NCBI GenBank assembly: GCA_016342595.1
Contig: JAEINY010000042.1
Span: forward strand, 1 to 34,469
Origin: Marinilabiliaceae bacterium
Lineage (GTDB): Bacteria; Bacteroidota; Bacteroidia; Bacteroidales; Marinilabiliaceae
Reading direction: 5' to 3'
DNA length: 34,469 nt
Shown: piece after piece, positions 25,259 through 31,503 of the stretch
Position numbering within the stretch: position 1 is the first letter of the stretch
Layout of the letters: every line of letters starts with the position of its first letter
Position numbers and translations under genes: made by a program
The notes under the pieces: model-generated
The model's input: only the letters and a program-made list of their open reading frames with translations
The model's database searches: none
Told to the model about the DNA's origin: nothing

Positions 25259-25741
25259 ATGACTGAGAACGAAATAGCTACAAAAATAATAGGAGTAGCA
25301 ATAGTTATTCATAAGACTTTAGGTCCTGAGTTATTAGAAAAGGCCTATCAGGAATGTTTGGCCTATAAACTAGAACAGTCTGGACTATGTATTGAGAAAG
25401 AAAAACCGATGCCATTGGTTTTCGAAGATGTAAAGCTTGAATGTGGCTACAGGATTGATATTTTAGTGGAAAACAAAGTAGTTATACCAATTAAATATCA
25501 AATTGCACTGGTATAATGCCGATACATAATCAAAGGGCGTTTAGAAGTGAAACGCACTAAAGGCGCATTTTGATTAGTAAACGGTATTATTGAATTGAAA
25601 AGCGTAGAATCATTAAATGATGTGCATATGGCACAAACGCTCACTTACCTGAAATTGGGTAATTATAAATTGGGCTTACTCATCAATTTTAATGTCGCCC
25701 TATTAAAACAAGGTATTAAAAGAATAGTCAATAACTTATAA
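25259..25741 (+). pseudogene. GxxExxY protein gene interrupted by a MITE-like insertion
   Basis: The frame from 25259 encodes a normal GxxExxY N-terminal part (start MTENEIATKIIGVAIVIHKT, motif variant ELLEKAY, and YRIDILVENKVV before the core E-L-K). A 102-bp insertion at 25485-25586 then brings a stop at 25514-25516. Removing the insertion and one copy of the flanking TTA restores ...[14 protein letters not shown]... through to [11 protein letters not shown] and TAA at 25739-25741. The repaired product would be about 125 residues, the usual length. So this was an intact nuclease-like gene disrupted by a short element. Confidence 0.9.
25485..25586. mobile_element. 102-bp MITE-like element, copy M1
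   Basis: Begins TACCAATTAAATATCAAA and ends ...TTTGATTAGTAAACGGTA, whose complement TACCGTTTACTAATCAAA aligns with the left end. TTA occurs on both sides (25482-25484 and 25587-25589). An internal ATGCCGATACATAATCAAAG pairs with the right end to form a long hairpin. No coding capacity. Its removal plus one TTA exactly repairs the host gene. Related copies: 29912-30014, 31203-31297 (truncated) and 32933-33045. Confidence 0.88.
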
Positions 25742-25808
25742 TGAATACTCTGCGCCCTTAGCGAACACTATTACTCAGCTTACTCTGCGGTTTATAAATT
25801 CTGCTGTT
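25742..25808. repeat. Right arm of inverted word repeat flanking GxxExxY gene
   Basis: Contains ACTCTGCGCCCTTAGCGAAC and, further on, CTCAGCTTACTCTGCGG. Read on the minus strand this gives CCGCAGAGTAAGCTGAG, the same words as the left arm at 25221-25258. Confidence 0.6.
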
Positions 25809-27059
25809 ATGAAGAAAAAACGTCTAGCAATTATCTCCACCCACTCCATCCAATACAACGCCCCATTGTTCGTCTTGTTAGCTAAAGAACCTGACATCGA
25901 ACTGAAGGTGTTTTACACCTGGAGCCAACGGCAAACTGACTTGTTTGATGAGAAATTCGGGAAAGCCATAGAGTGGGATATCCCCCTGCTGGACGGATAC
26001 GAATACACCTTTGTTGAGAACAAAGCTAAAAATCCTGGCACCAGCCATTTCAGAGGCATTCACTGCCCCACACTCAACAAAGAAATTGAAGACTGGAAAG
26101 CCTCCCATATATTGGTCTTCGGCTGGAATTTCCAGGCCCACTTTAAAGCCATGCGCTATTTTAAGGGTCGTATTCCTGTCATGTTTAGGGGCGACAGCAC
26201 CTTGCTGGATTATGATATTAAAAGTATCAAGACTTTAGTATCAAGTATCAGGAAAAAGACTCTCAAATCTCAAATCTCAAATCTCAAATCTTTTATTAAA
26301 TTTCAAATCCGTAAAGCCTTCCTCACCTACATCTATTCTTACATTGACACAGCTCTCTACGTCGGCCAAAACAACAAAGCCTATTTCAAATGCCATGGGC
26401 TCACAGAAGATCAACTGGCTTTTGTCCCTCATGCCATCGATAACGATCGTTTTAACGACAGTCCGGAAAAACTATACGAGCAGAAAGCCACGCAATGGCG
26501 ATCTGAACTAGGAATTAAAGAACAGGACATCACCATACTTTTTGCCGGTAAATTTGAGCCAAGAAAAAATCCGGTTATTTTACCAATAGCTTTTAATTTG
26601 TTAGAAAAAAACGCAAACCCTTCCATGGTTAACAAAATTAAACTAATTATGGTTGGTGATGGCCCATTAGATGAAGAAATTAAATTCACGGCGCAAAACA
26701 ATCCCAATGTATTATTTATCCCATTTCAGAATCAGTCACAAATGCCAGTCTTATATCGTCTGGGAAATATAATTTGCTTGCCATCCACCACTGAGACTTG
26801 GGGACTTGCCGTTAACGAAGCACTGGCATGTGGCCGTCCGGTGATAGTATCTGATAAAGTAGGCTGCGCTAACAATTTAGCCTTGATACCCAACCGGATA
26901 TTCAAAGCAGGAGATGTTGAAGACCTGTCTCATCAACTATCTCTGTTAATACAACAAATTGAAGATAATGAAATAACAAAAGAAAGTTGTCAGCAACAGA
27001 TTTCTGAATGGAGTTTTGAAGCCATTGTAAAAGCTATTAAAAGAGTATTAGATCAATAG
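25809..27059 (+). CDS. GT4 glycosyltransferase
   Basis: 416 residues, GT-B. Start RLAIISTHSIQYNAPLFVLL, a family-typical opening. Later ASHILVFGWNFQAHFKAM and RIPVMFRGDSTLLDYD. C-domain: ITILFAGKFEPRKNPVILPI at 241-260, MVGDGPLDEEI at 280-290 and the donor site TETWGLAVNEALACGRPVI from residue 327. Residues ~138-162 are encoded by repeat words (see the 26220 entry). Substrate unknown. Confidence 0.9.
   Translation: MKKKRLAIISTHSIQYNAPLFVLLAKEPDIELKVFYTWSQRQTDLFDEKFGKAIEWDIPLLDGYEYTFVENKAKNPGTSHFRGIHCPTLNKEIEDWKASHILVFGWNFQAHFKAMRYFKGRIPVMFRGDSTLLDYDIKSIKTLVSSIRKKTLKSQISNLKSFIKFQIRKAFLTYIYSYIDTALYVGQNNKAYFKCHGLTEDQLAFVPHAIDNDRFNDSPEKLYEQKATQWRSELGIKEQDITILFAGKFEPRKNPVILPIAFNLLEKNANPSMVNKIKLIMVGDGPLDEEIKFTAQNNPNVLFIPFQNQSQMPVLYRLGNIICLPSTTETWGLAVNEALACGRPVIVSDKVGCANNLALIPNRIFKAGDVEDLSHQLSLLIQQIEDNEITKESCQQQISEWSFEAIVKAIKRVLDQ
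26220..26297. repeat. In-frame word repeats inside GT4 gene (AGTATCA and TCTCAAA types)
   Basis: Two neighbouring word runs: TAGTATCAAGTATCAGG preceded by AGTATCAAGACTT, then four or so copies of TCTCAAA in CTCAAATCTCAAATCTCAAA. Both are open in frame and encode a Ser/Lys-rich stretch (residues ~138-162) between conserved parts of the N-domain. Confidence 0.65.
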
Positions 27060-27127
27060 CACTATAAAGGGTCGACTATTCTGATAATCTAATGCCCTGA
27101 CGAGCCATTGAGATAAACCAAATTGCC

Positions 27128-27135
27128 TATCTTTA
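27128..27135 (+). promoter_or_regulatory. Candidate Bacteroidota -7 box upstream of wzy-like gene
   Basis: TATCTTTA, one mismatch from TAnnTTTG, lies 26 bp before the ATG at 27162. A TTG at 27108-27110 could be the -33 element, though the 17-bp spacer is shorter than usual. The 102-bp gap has no other clear signal. Confidence 0.3.
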
Positions 27136-27161
27136 CTGCATACTGTAGATAATTTTAAAGA

Positions 27162-28496
27162 ATGCCTAATCAAAATAACATACTTTTTTCCGGAATACTG
27201 GCCCTTATTTTTTTAGTAACAGGTACTTATTTTTGGAGTGCCATTGGTTTAGGTTTGGCCCTATTTTATTTCCTCCGGGTAATTGATGGGATGGGGCAAC
27301 GCATCCCCATTGTAGATCTAATGACCGCCATGTCGGCCCTGCAATGGATCGTCGGTCCTTATATCGATTATGTGAATGAAGCTCACCACTATAAATACCA
27401 CATGTATGTAGACGAGTCTACCTATATGTCCTTTGTAGTGCCGGCTATCCTGGCTTTCCGGGCAGGTACTCTGTTGTTTAAAGATCATTCCAACCTGGAT
27501 GACATTGGTCAGCGCGTGAGCAACCTGCTGGATAACTATCCCAAACTCCCCTATGTGTTTATCGTGGGCGGACTAATTATCCCTTCTTTCTCATCCTTTT
27601 TACCGGCTTCCCTTCGGTTTATATTTTACCTTTTGGCCAATGTCAAGTACATTGGGGTGATCTATCTCCTTTTTTCTGATAAACCCAACCGTTGGCTTAT
27701 CTTCTGGGTCACCATGGGCTTTACTGCTGTTGCCTCCATAGCTGCCGGTATGTTTCATGACCTCCTTCTTTGGGCCATGTTATCCTTTACTTTTGTTGCC
27801 CGGGAGATGCAACTTAGTTTTATTAAAAAATTAAGTGTGGCAATAGCGGGTATCTTCCTGGCCATGACCATTCAATCTGTAAAAGCCGAGTACCGAAACA
27901 TGGTCTGGAAACAAGGCTATACAGGCAATAAGACGGCACTTTTTTTAGGATTGGCCACCCAGCAATGGAGCTCTGGAAGCATCATCAATCCCAGTGGAGA
28001 AGAAGACATGAATGTGCGTTTGAACCAGGGCTGGATCATTTCAGCTGTTATGAATCATGTTCCACAAAAAGAACCCTTTGCCAATGGTAATACCATCTGG
28101 GAAGGGGTTGAATCCAGCCTGCTACCACGATTTCTGGCGCCTAATAAAAAAAAGGCAGGTGGGCAGGAAAACTTCCGCAGATATACAGGGCTATCATTAG
28201 GCGATAATACCTCTATGGGCATCAGTATTATTGGGGAGGGGTACGCCAACTATGGTCGCAGTGGAGGTATTCTCTTTATGTTTTTGTGGGGTCTTTTTAT
28301 TGGCTGGTTCTGGAAGAAACTATGGGATGTGAGCAATAGCTTTCCAACCATACTCATCTGGAGTCCCATCCTCTTTCTTCAAGTAGTGAAAGCTGAAACT
28401 GAATTTGCTGTAGTCCTCAATCACCTCACCAAGGCCAGCATGTTGGTGTTTGGCTTGTTGTGGTTTATTAAGCGGCAATGGGGGATTCGAATATAG
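27162..28496 (+). CDS. Wzy-like O-antigen/oligosaccharide-unit polymerase
   Basis: 444 residues, an integral membrane protein with about ten hydrophobic segments and a large soluble loop between the segments near residues ~225-245 and ~360-380. No single short motif defines Wzy proteins, so the call rests on topology, length and position in a glycan locus. It would join repeat units in the periplasm. A Wzx flippase is not seen in the window, while a complete Wzm/Wzt exporter is, which is an unusual mix. A fragment of a related but diverged gene (GNKTALF, GSIVN) lies at 31029-31135. Confidence 0.6.
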   Translation: MPNQNNILFSGILALIFLVTGTYFWSAIGLGLALFYFLRVIDGMGQRIPIVDLMTAMSALQWIVGPYIDYVNEAHHYKYHMYVDESTYMSFVVPAILAFRAGTLLFKDHSNLDDIGQRVSNLLDNYPKLPYVFIVGGLIIPSFSSFLPASLRFIFYLLANVKYIGVIYLLFSDKPNRWLIFWVTMGFTAVASIAAGMFHDLLLWAMLSFTFVAREMQLSFIKKLSVAIAGIFLAMTIQSVKAEYRNMVWKQGYTGNKTALFLGLATQQWSSGSIINPSGEEDMNVRLNQGWIISAVMNHVPQKEPFANGNTIWEGVESSLLPRFLAPNKKKAGGQENFRRYTGLSLGDNTSMGISIIGEGYANYGRSGGILFMFLWGLFIGWFWKKLWDVSNSFPTILIWSPILFLQVVKAETEFAVVLNHLTKASMLVFGLLWFIKRQWGIRI

Positions 28497-28916
28497 AGAG
28501 TTAGAGATTTAGCACATTAGAGGATTAGCATATGAATGAACCAAGATAACTACTGCCTGAAGTGCCATTGTACTAATACACCTAAAGTTGGATCTAAATT
28601 AACCAGAATTATCTCCACTACACCGTTTTTAACGCTATTGCAATTAGGCGCATCGCACCTTGGATGGCAGGTTACACTATCGAGTATAATACAAAAATGA
28701 ATAAATTCAGGTGTTAATTATATAGCAGTGCATTCCGGTTGAAGCGAAGCGAAACCACCTCAGTGATCTCAATACGAAATTGTTTTTGGTATTTGTATTT
28801 TCCTCTGTGCAGCTCTGTGTTACAATTAATTTGTGCAAATCATTCCACTAGTGCTTCAAATTCTAAATTCAAGTAATTATTTTACTTTGCTTCCAATCAA
28901 ATAAATTTTTTCTTTA
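28497..28916. other. Gene-free stretch with word repeats and a mazF fragment
   Basis: Contains GAGAGTTAGAGATTTAGCAC just after the wzy stop, CCTCTGTGCAGCTCTGTGTT near 28802, and a 34-bp piece of mazF at 28581-28614. I see no gene of normal length on either strand. Confidence 0.6.
28581..28614 (-). pseudogene. Fragment of mazF
   Basis: 34 bp, from CCTAAAGTTGGATCTAAATT to ATCT, identical except for one base to 29560-29593 inside the live mazF. On the minus strand it encodes IILVNLDPTL. It stands alone, with no adjoining frame. Confidence 0.8.
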
Positions 28917-29040
28917 AACCGCGAATTACGCTAATTAAACGAATTATTAAAATTTCTGGTAATTAACGTTTTCCGGCGGAAAACGAATTCGTGTAATTCG
29001 TTAAATTCGCGGTTCCTTTAAAGAAAACTGCGAAGCAGTT
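28917..29040. repeat. Dispersed palindromic repeat, copy A2
   Basis: Left arm AACCGCGAATTACGCTAATT and an inverted right arm AATTCGTTAAATTCGCGGTT enclose the hairpin CGTTTTCCGGCGGAAAACG; the small hairpin AACTGCGAAGCAGTT follows. The arms are imperfect inverted repeats built of CGAATT words. Related to 433-513 and 30043-30140. Confidence 0.75.
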
Positions 29041-29092
29041 GATATATTGTAATTAGGTGTTTCATATATCAGTAGGTTGCCCCATTAATAAA

Positions 29093-29292
29093 ATGAAATA
29101 CCATGATATGGCGGTTAAACCGATGTCAGTGGGTGAGTTTCATGAAATGATCGACCAGGCCAAACTGGATAAAGCTAATGATCGTGTTATTTCACATCAG
29201 AAGTTGAAAAATAAGGTCAAATCATGGAAATAAGTATTGAATGGTCTGAATTTGCTGAAAAGCAATTAAAGGAAATTCATGATTATTACTAA
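29093..29292 (+). pseudogene. Partial duplicate of the antitoxin-toxin pair at 30332-30876
   Basis: The segment matches 30434-30633 with four substitutions, all in its first ~60 bp. It encodes the last 46 residues of the antitoxin (29093-29233) and the first 22 residues of the RelE/ParE-like toxin (29224-29292). It breaks off at a TAA that falls exactly on the 3' end of the convergent mazF. The antitoxin N-terminus and most of the toxin are missing, so it should be inactive, although a C-terminal antitoxin peptide could be made. Confidence 0.9.
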
Positions 29293-29612
29293 TCAACATA
29301 AGTTTCTCTCAAAACTAATTTTAGTTCTTTTATTTCAGGTTTACTCAAGCGTCCTAATTCCTTGACAATTCTCTGTTTATCAATGGTACGTATTTGATCC
29401 AATACAACCCACCCGATTTTATTATCATGCTTAATTTCAATTCTGGTTGGATAGCTTCTGGAACTCGTTGTCATGGGAGCAATTACAATCGTCCGCAAAT
29501 ATTTATTCATTTCATTTGGTGAGATCACTACACATGGTCGTGTTTTTTTTATTTCACTGCCTAAGGTTGGATCTAAATTAACCAGAATTATCTGATATTG
29601 CTTTATTTCCAT
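29289..29612 (-). CDS. mazF: MazF/PemK-type toxin (endoribonuclease)
   Basis: 107 residues. Ribosome-independent mRNA interferase of type II toxin-antitoxin systems. Motifs: QIILVNLDPTLGSEIKKTRP with the catalytic-region R25 (6-25), IAPMTTSSRSYPTR at 44-57 and VVLDQIRTIDKQR at 69-81. Its start lies inside the end of mazE (10-bp overlap), typical of an operon. Its 3' end abuts a truncated copy of another TA pair, marking a recombination joint. Two further mazF-derived fragments lie at 28581 and 30186. Confidence 0.93.
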   Translation of the reverse strand: MEIKQYQIILVNLDPTLGSEIKKTRPCVVISPNEMNKYLRTIVIAPMTTSSRSYPTRIEIKHDNKIGWVVLDQIRTIDKQRIVKELGRLSKPEIKELKLVLRETYVD

Positions 29613-29848
29613 TCCTCTAATTGTTCATCCTCAAACACATCATTAAAAAGCAATCGATCATCTCCATTATCTGACATTTCTTTAAAAGCTTGTTCCCAAC
29701 CATTTCTGGGTTTAGATATGGGTTTAATCACAATCTGACCTTTTTCCATTATCAAATCTACCGTATCCTTTATGCTATATTTTTCCAGCATGGTTTTACT
29801 AAGTCTGATTCCTCTGGAATTTCCGATTTTAATGACTGCTACTTCCAT
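29603..29848 (-). CDS. mazE: MazE-type antitoxin (AbrB fold)
   Basis: 81 residues. N-terminal swapped-hairpin AbrB DNA-binding domain (MEVAVIKIGNSRGIRLSK; later IVIKP near 34-38) and an acidic C-terminal tail that would wrap MazF. The start ATG is preceded by GGGGGAAGAGATT, a stronger purine-rich site than elsewhere in the window. Probably autorepresses from the site at 29874-29905. A five-codon copy of its start (MEVAV) is found at 31136-31150. Confidence 0.92.
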   Translation of the reverse strand: MEVAVIKIGNSRGIRLSKTMLEKYSIKDTVDLIMEKGQIVIKPISKPRNGWEQAFKEMSDNGDDRLLFNDVFEDEQLEEWK

Positions 29849-29873
29849 AATCTCTTCCCCCTTTAAGTAACTA

Positions 29874-29905
29874 CAAAGTTAGTACATTTTTTTACTATTG
29901 TGTAC
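29874..29905 (-). promoter_or_regulatory. mazEF promoter and candidate operator
   Basis: On the minus strand TAACTTTG (29874-29881) fits the TAnnTTTG -7 box. GTACA at 29882-29886 and TGTAC at 29901-29905 form an inverted repeat just upstream, suitable for MazE/MazEF autoregulation (inference). A TTGG 23 bp further up comes from the adjoining element-like sequence. The same arrangement, with TATCTTTG as -7 box, is preserved in the remnant at 31136-31202. Confidence 0.5.
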
Positions 29906-29911
29906 CAATTA

Positions 29912-30014
29912 TACCATTTAAATTTCAAATTACACTAGTATATGCCGACACATAATCAGAGAGCGATGTTTTATCGCTCATCCGATAGCTATCGGATATG
30001 ATTAGTAATCGGTA
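29912..30014. mobile_element. MITE-like element, copy M2, next to mazE
   Basis: Starts TACCATTTAAATTTCAAATT and ends GATTAGTAATCGGTA, matching copies M1 and M4. The hairpin is extended by the perfect 16-bp palindrome TCCGATAGCTATCGGA near 29981-29996. The flanks are TTA on the left and TAA on the right, so no clean duplication is visible; another possible left end is TACCAAT at 29903. Confidence 0.72.
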
Positions 30015-30042
30015 TAAATATTAAGCAGATGAGTTTAAAACA

Positions 30043-30140
30043 AACCACAAATGATGCAAATTCCACAAATATGTTTTCCCTTGGAAAACACTAACTGCGT
30101 AGCAGTTTTTTATTTGTGTTATTCGTGAAATTTGTGGTAA
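30043..30140. repeat. Dispersed palindromic repeat, copy A3
   Basis: Left arm AACCACAAATGATGCAAATT and inverted right arm TTCGTGAAATTTGTGGT enclose the hairpins GTTTTCCCTTGGAAAAC and AACTGCGTAGCAGTT. Same parts as A2 in a different order, with ACAAAT words in place of CGAATT words. Confidence 0.7.
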
Positions 30141-30185
30141 AAAGAACTTGCCAAAAAAGCCAAGTTTTGATGTTTCTAACACTCA

Positions 30186-30236
30186 TGGGTAACTTCCGGA
30201 ACTCGTTATCATTGGAGCAAGTACAATCGTTCGCAT
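30186..30236 (-). pseudogene. Fragment of a diverged mazF homologue
   Basis: The plus strand TTCCGGAACTCGTTATCATT, with GGAGCAAGTACAATCGTTCG, corresponds to mazF 29453-29497. On the minus strand it reads TIVLAPMITSSGSYP, against TIVIAPMTTSSRSYP in the live gene. Several substitutions show that it comes from another homologue or is older. Confidence 0.75.
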
Positions 30237-30301
30237 AGATCTCGACAGTCTTAATTTTTAAGCACGTCATGAAAGAAACATCTGACTGCATGAAAATTGA
30301 C

Positions 30302-30309
30302 TATCTTTG
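30302..30309 (+). promoter_or_regulatory. Candidate -7 box for the antitoxin-toxin pair
   Basis: TATCTTTG matches TAnnTTTG exactly and lies 22 bp upstream of the ATG at 30332. A -33 TTTG is not clear. The partial duplicate at 29093 lacks this region. Confidence 0.5.
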
Positions 30310-30331
30310 TAAATAAGTAATTGAGAAAACA

Positions 30332-30574
30332 ATGAATATTCAAGCAAGGAAATTGCATTTGATTGAAGAATTCCTAAAGATTTCTGATGAAAACATCATT
30401 GAAAAGTTAGAGATTATTCTTCGAAATGAAAAAATGAAATACCACGATATGGCGGTTAAACCAATGTCAGTAGGTGAATTTCATGAAATGATCGACCAGG
30501 CCAAACTGGATAAAGCTAATGATCGTGTTATTTCACATCAGAAGTTGAAAAATAAGGTCAAATCATGGAAATAA
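30332..30574 (+). CDS. Antitoxin of a RelBE/ParDE-type pair
   Basis: 80 residues. An N-terminal helical part (LIEEFLKISDENIIEKLEII) and a C-terminal tail with KPMSVGEFHEMIDQAK and VISHQKLKNKVKSWK, the usual ending of this Bacteroidota antitoxin group that binds the toxin. The toxin ATG lies within its last codons (10-bp overlap). Its C-terminal 46 codons are duplicated at 29093-29233. Confidence 0.85.
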   Translation: MNIQARKLHLIEEFLKISDENIIEKLEIILRNEKMKYHDMAVKPMSVGEFHEMIDQAKLDKANDRVISHQKLKNKVKSWK

Positions 30575-30876
30575 GTATTGAATGGTCTGAATTTGCTGAA
30601 AAGCAATTAAAGGAAATTCATGATTATTACTATTGGAAAAGTAACGCAATAATAGCAGAGAAAATTGTAAACGGTATTATTGAACGGGTTGAAGTTCTTT
30701 ATAATAATCCTTTAGCAGGCCCCAAAGAAGAACTTTTAATAGAATACCATGAAGAATTCAGATATTTGATTGAGAAAAACTACAAAATAATATATTGGCA
30801 AGAGAATAACTTAATCACTATCGCATCTGTGTTTGATTGCCGTCAAAATCCTGTGAAAATAAAAGATATAAAATAA
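30565..30876 (+). CDS. RelE/ParE-family toxin
   Basis: 103 residues. IEWSEFAEKQLKEIHDYYYW at 5-24 is the family's first helix. Later NPLAGPKEELL and FRYLIEKNYKIIYWQENN, ending with VFDCRQNPVKIKDI, the RelE/ParE sheet and terminal strand. Whether it cleaves mRNA on the ribosome (RelE) or inhibits gyrase (ParE) cannot be told. Co-transcribed with the antitoxin at 30332. Confidence 0.88.
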   Translation: MEISIEWSEFAEKQLKEIHDYYYWKSNAIIAEKIVNGIIERVEVLYNNPLAGPKEELLIEYHEEFRYLIEKNYKIIYWQENNLITIASVFDCRQNPVKIKDIK

Positions 30877-31028
30877 TTTTACAGCATTCTATTGACTCCG
30901 CAACTTTGATCATTCGCGCCATTTGTGTAATTCGTGGATAAAAATTGTTGCGTCTTCACCCATTCACTGCAAGCTCTAACATCTACTATTTGCTCTGCGG
31001 TTGTTCGTTTTCCTTCATCTTATTTTTT

Positions 31029-31135
31029 TATCAATACCGAACAATCCTTAGAGAAGGACGTTACTCTGGGAATAAAACAGCTTTGTTCGTGAGATTAGCC
31101 ACCGATCACTGGCAAAATGGGAGCATTGTGAATCA
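31029..31135 (+). pseudogene. Fragment of a second Wzy-like polymerase gene
   Basis: The frame reads YRTILREGRYSGNKTALF, then LATDHWQNGSIVNH. This aligns with YRNMVWKQGYTGNKTALF and LATQQWSSGSIINP (27891-27990) of the polymerase at 27162, with clear divergence. Only about 35 codons remain. It ends directly against the mazE remnant. The gap 30877-31028 before it holds the words CATTTGTGTAATTCGTGG and no gene. Confidence 0.8.
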
Positions 31136-31202
31136 CACTGCTACTTCCATAATATCAAACCATTTCAGTAATTACAAAGATAGTACATTTTTTTACTATT
31201 GT
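31136..31202 (-). pseudogene. mazE 5' remnant with promoter
   Basis: The minus strand carries ATGGAAGTAGCAGTG (MEVAV, ATG at 31148-31150), then a -7 box TATCTTTG and the GTACA...TGTAC inverted repeat as at 29874-29905. About 60 bp are close to identical to the live mazE upstream region. The rest of mazE is missing. Confidence 0.82.
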
Positions 31203-31297
31203 GTACCAATTATACCATTTGAATTTCAAACTGCGCTGGTAGATGCCGATACATAATCAAAGGGCCTTAAGAAGTGTAACGCACTTAAGGATTTTGA
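31203..31297. mobile_element. MITE-like element, copy M3, right end lost
   Basis: Starts TACCAATTATACCATTTGAA and contains ATGCCGATACATAATCAAAG, with the internal stem CCTTAAG...CTTAAGG. It then runs at ATTTTGA into a PIN-domain gene fragment, so the right end and its TACC terminus are lost. Same upstream neighbour (mazE start) as copy M2, so M2 and M3 probably arose by duplication of one unit. Confidence 0.75.
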
Positions 31298-31424
31298 AGA
31301 TGCCATTCAATACTATACTGCCGTAGAAAATAGACTAAACATGATCATAACCCGAAACATCAAAGATTTTAAACTTTCAAAGATCCCGGTCATGACAGCA
31401 AAGGAGTATTTATCTACAAAATAG
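31290..31424 (+). pseudogene. 3' remnant of a PIN-domain protein gene
   Basis: 44 codons to TAG: DFEDAIQYYTAVENRLNMII, then TRNIKDFKLSKIPVMTAKEY. The DFEDA and TRN..DF patterns are the last acidic and core motifs of PIN (VapC-like) nucleases. The 5' two thirds are missing; the join to element M3 falls at the first codons. 31425-31503 holds nothing recognisable. Confidence 0.82.
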
Positions 31425-31503
31425 GGCTTAACTAAAAAGCCTGTAAGCGATCAGGTTAACCTGCAATTCGAATTATAATAAATACACAAAACAACCTACA
31501 AAC

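Noticed and set aside
29981..29996. TCCGATAGCTATCGGA as a transcription-factor operator
   Set aside because: It lies inside the hairpin of a MITE copy, absent from the other copies, and is more likely a nested palindromic repeat.
30945..31256. 103-residue open frame as a real gene
   Set aside because: It is a chimera of repeat words, a wzy fragment and the complement of the mazE start.
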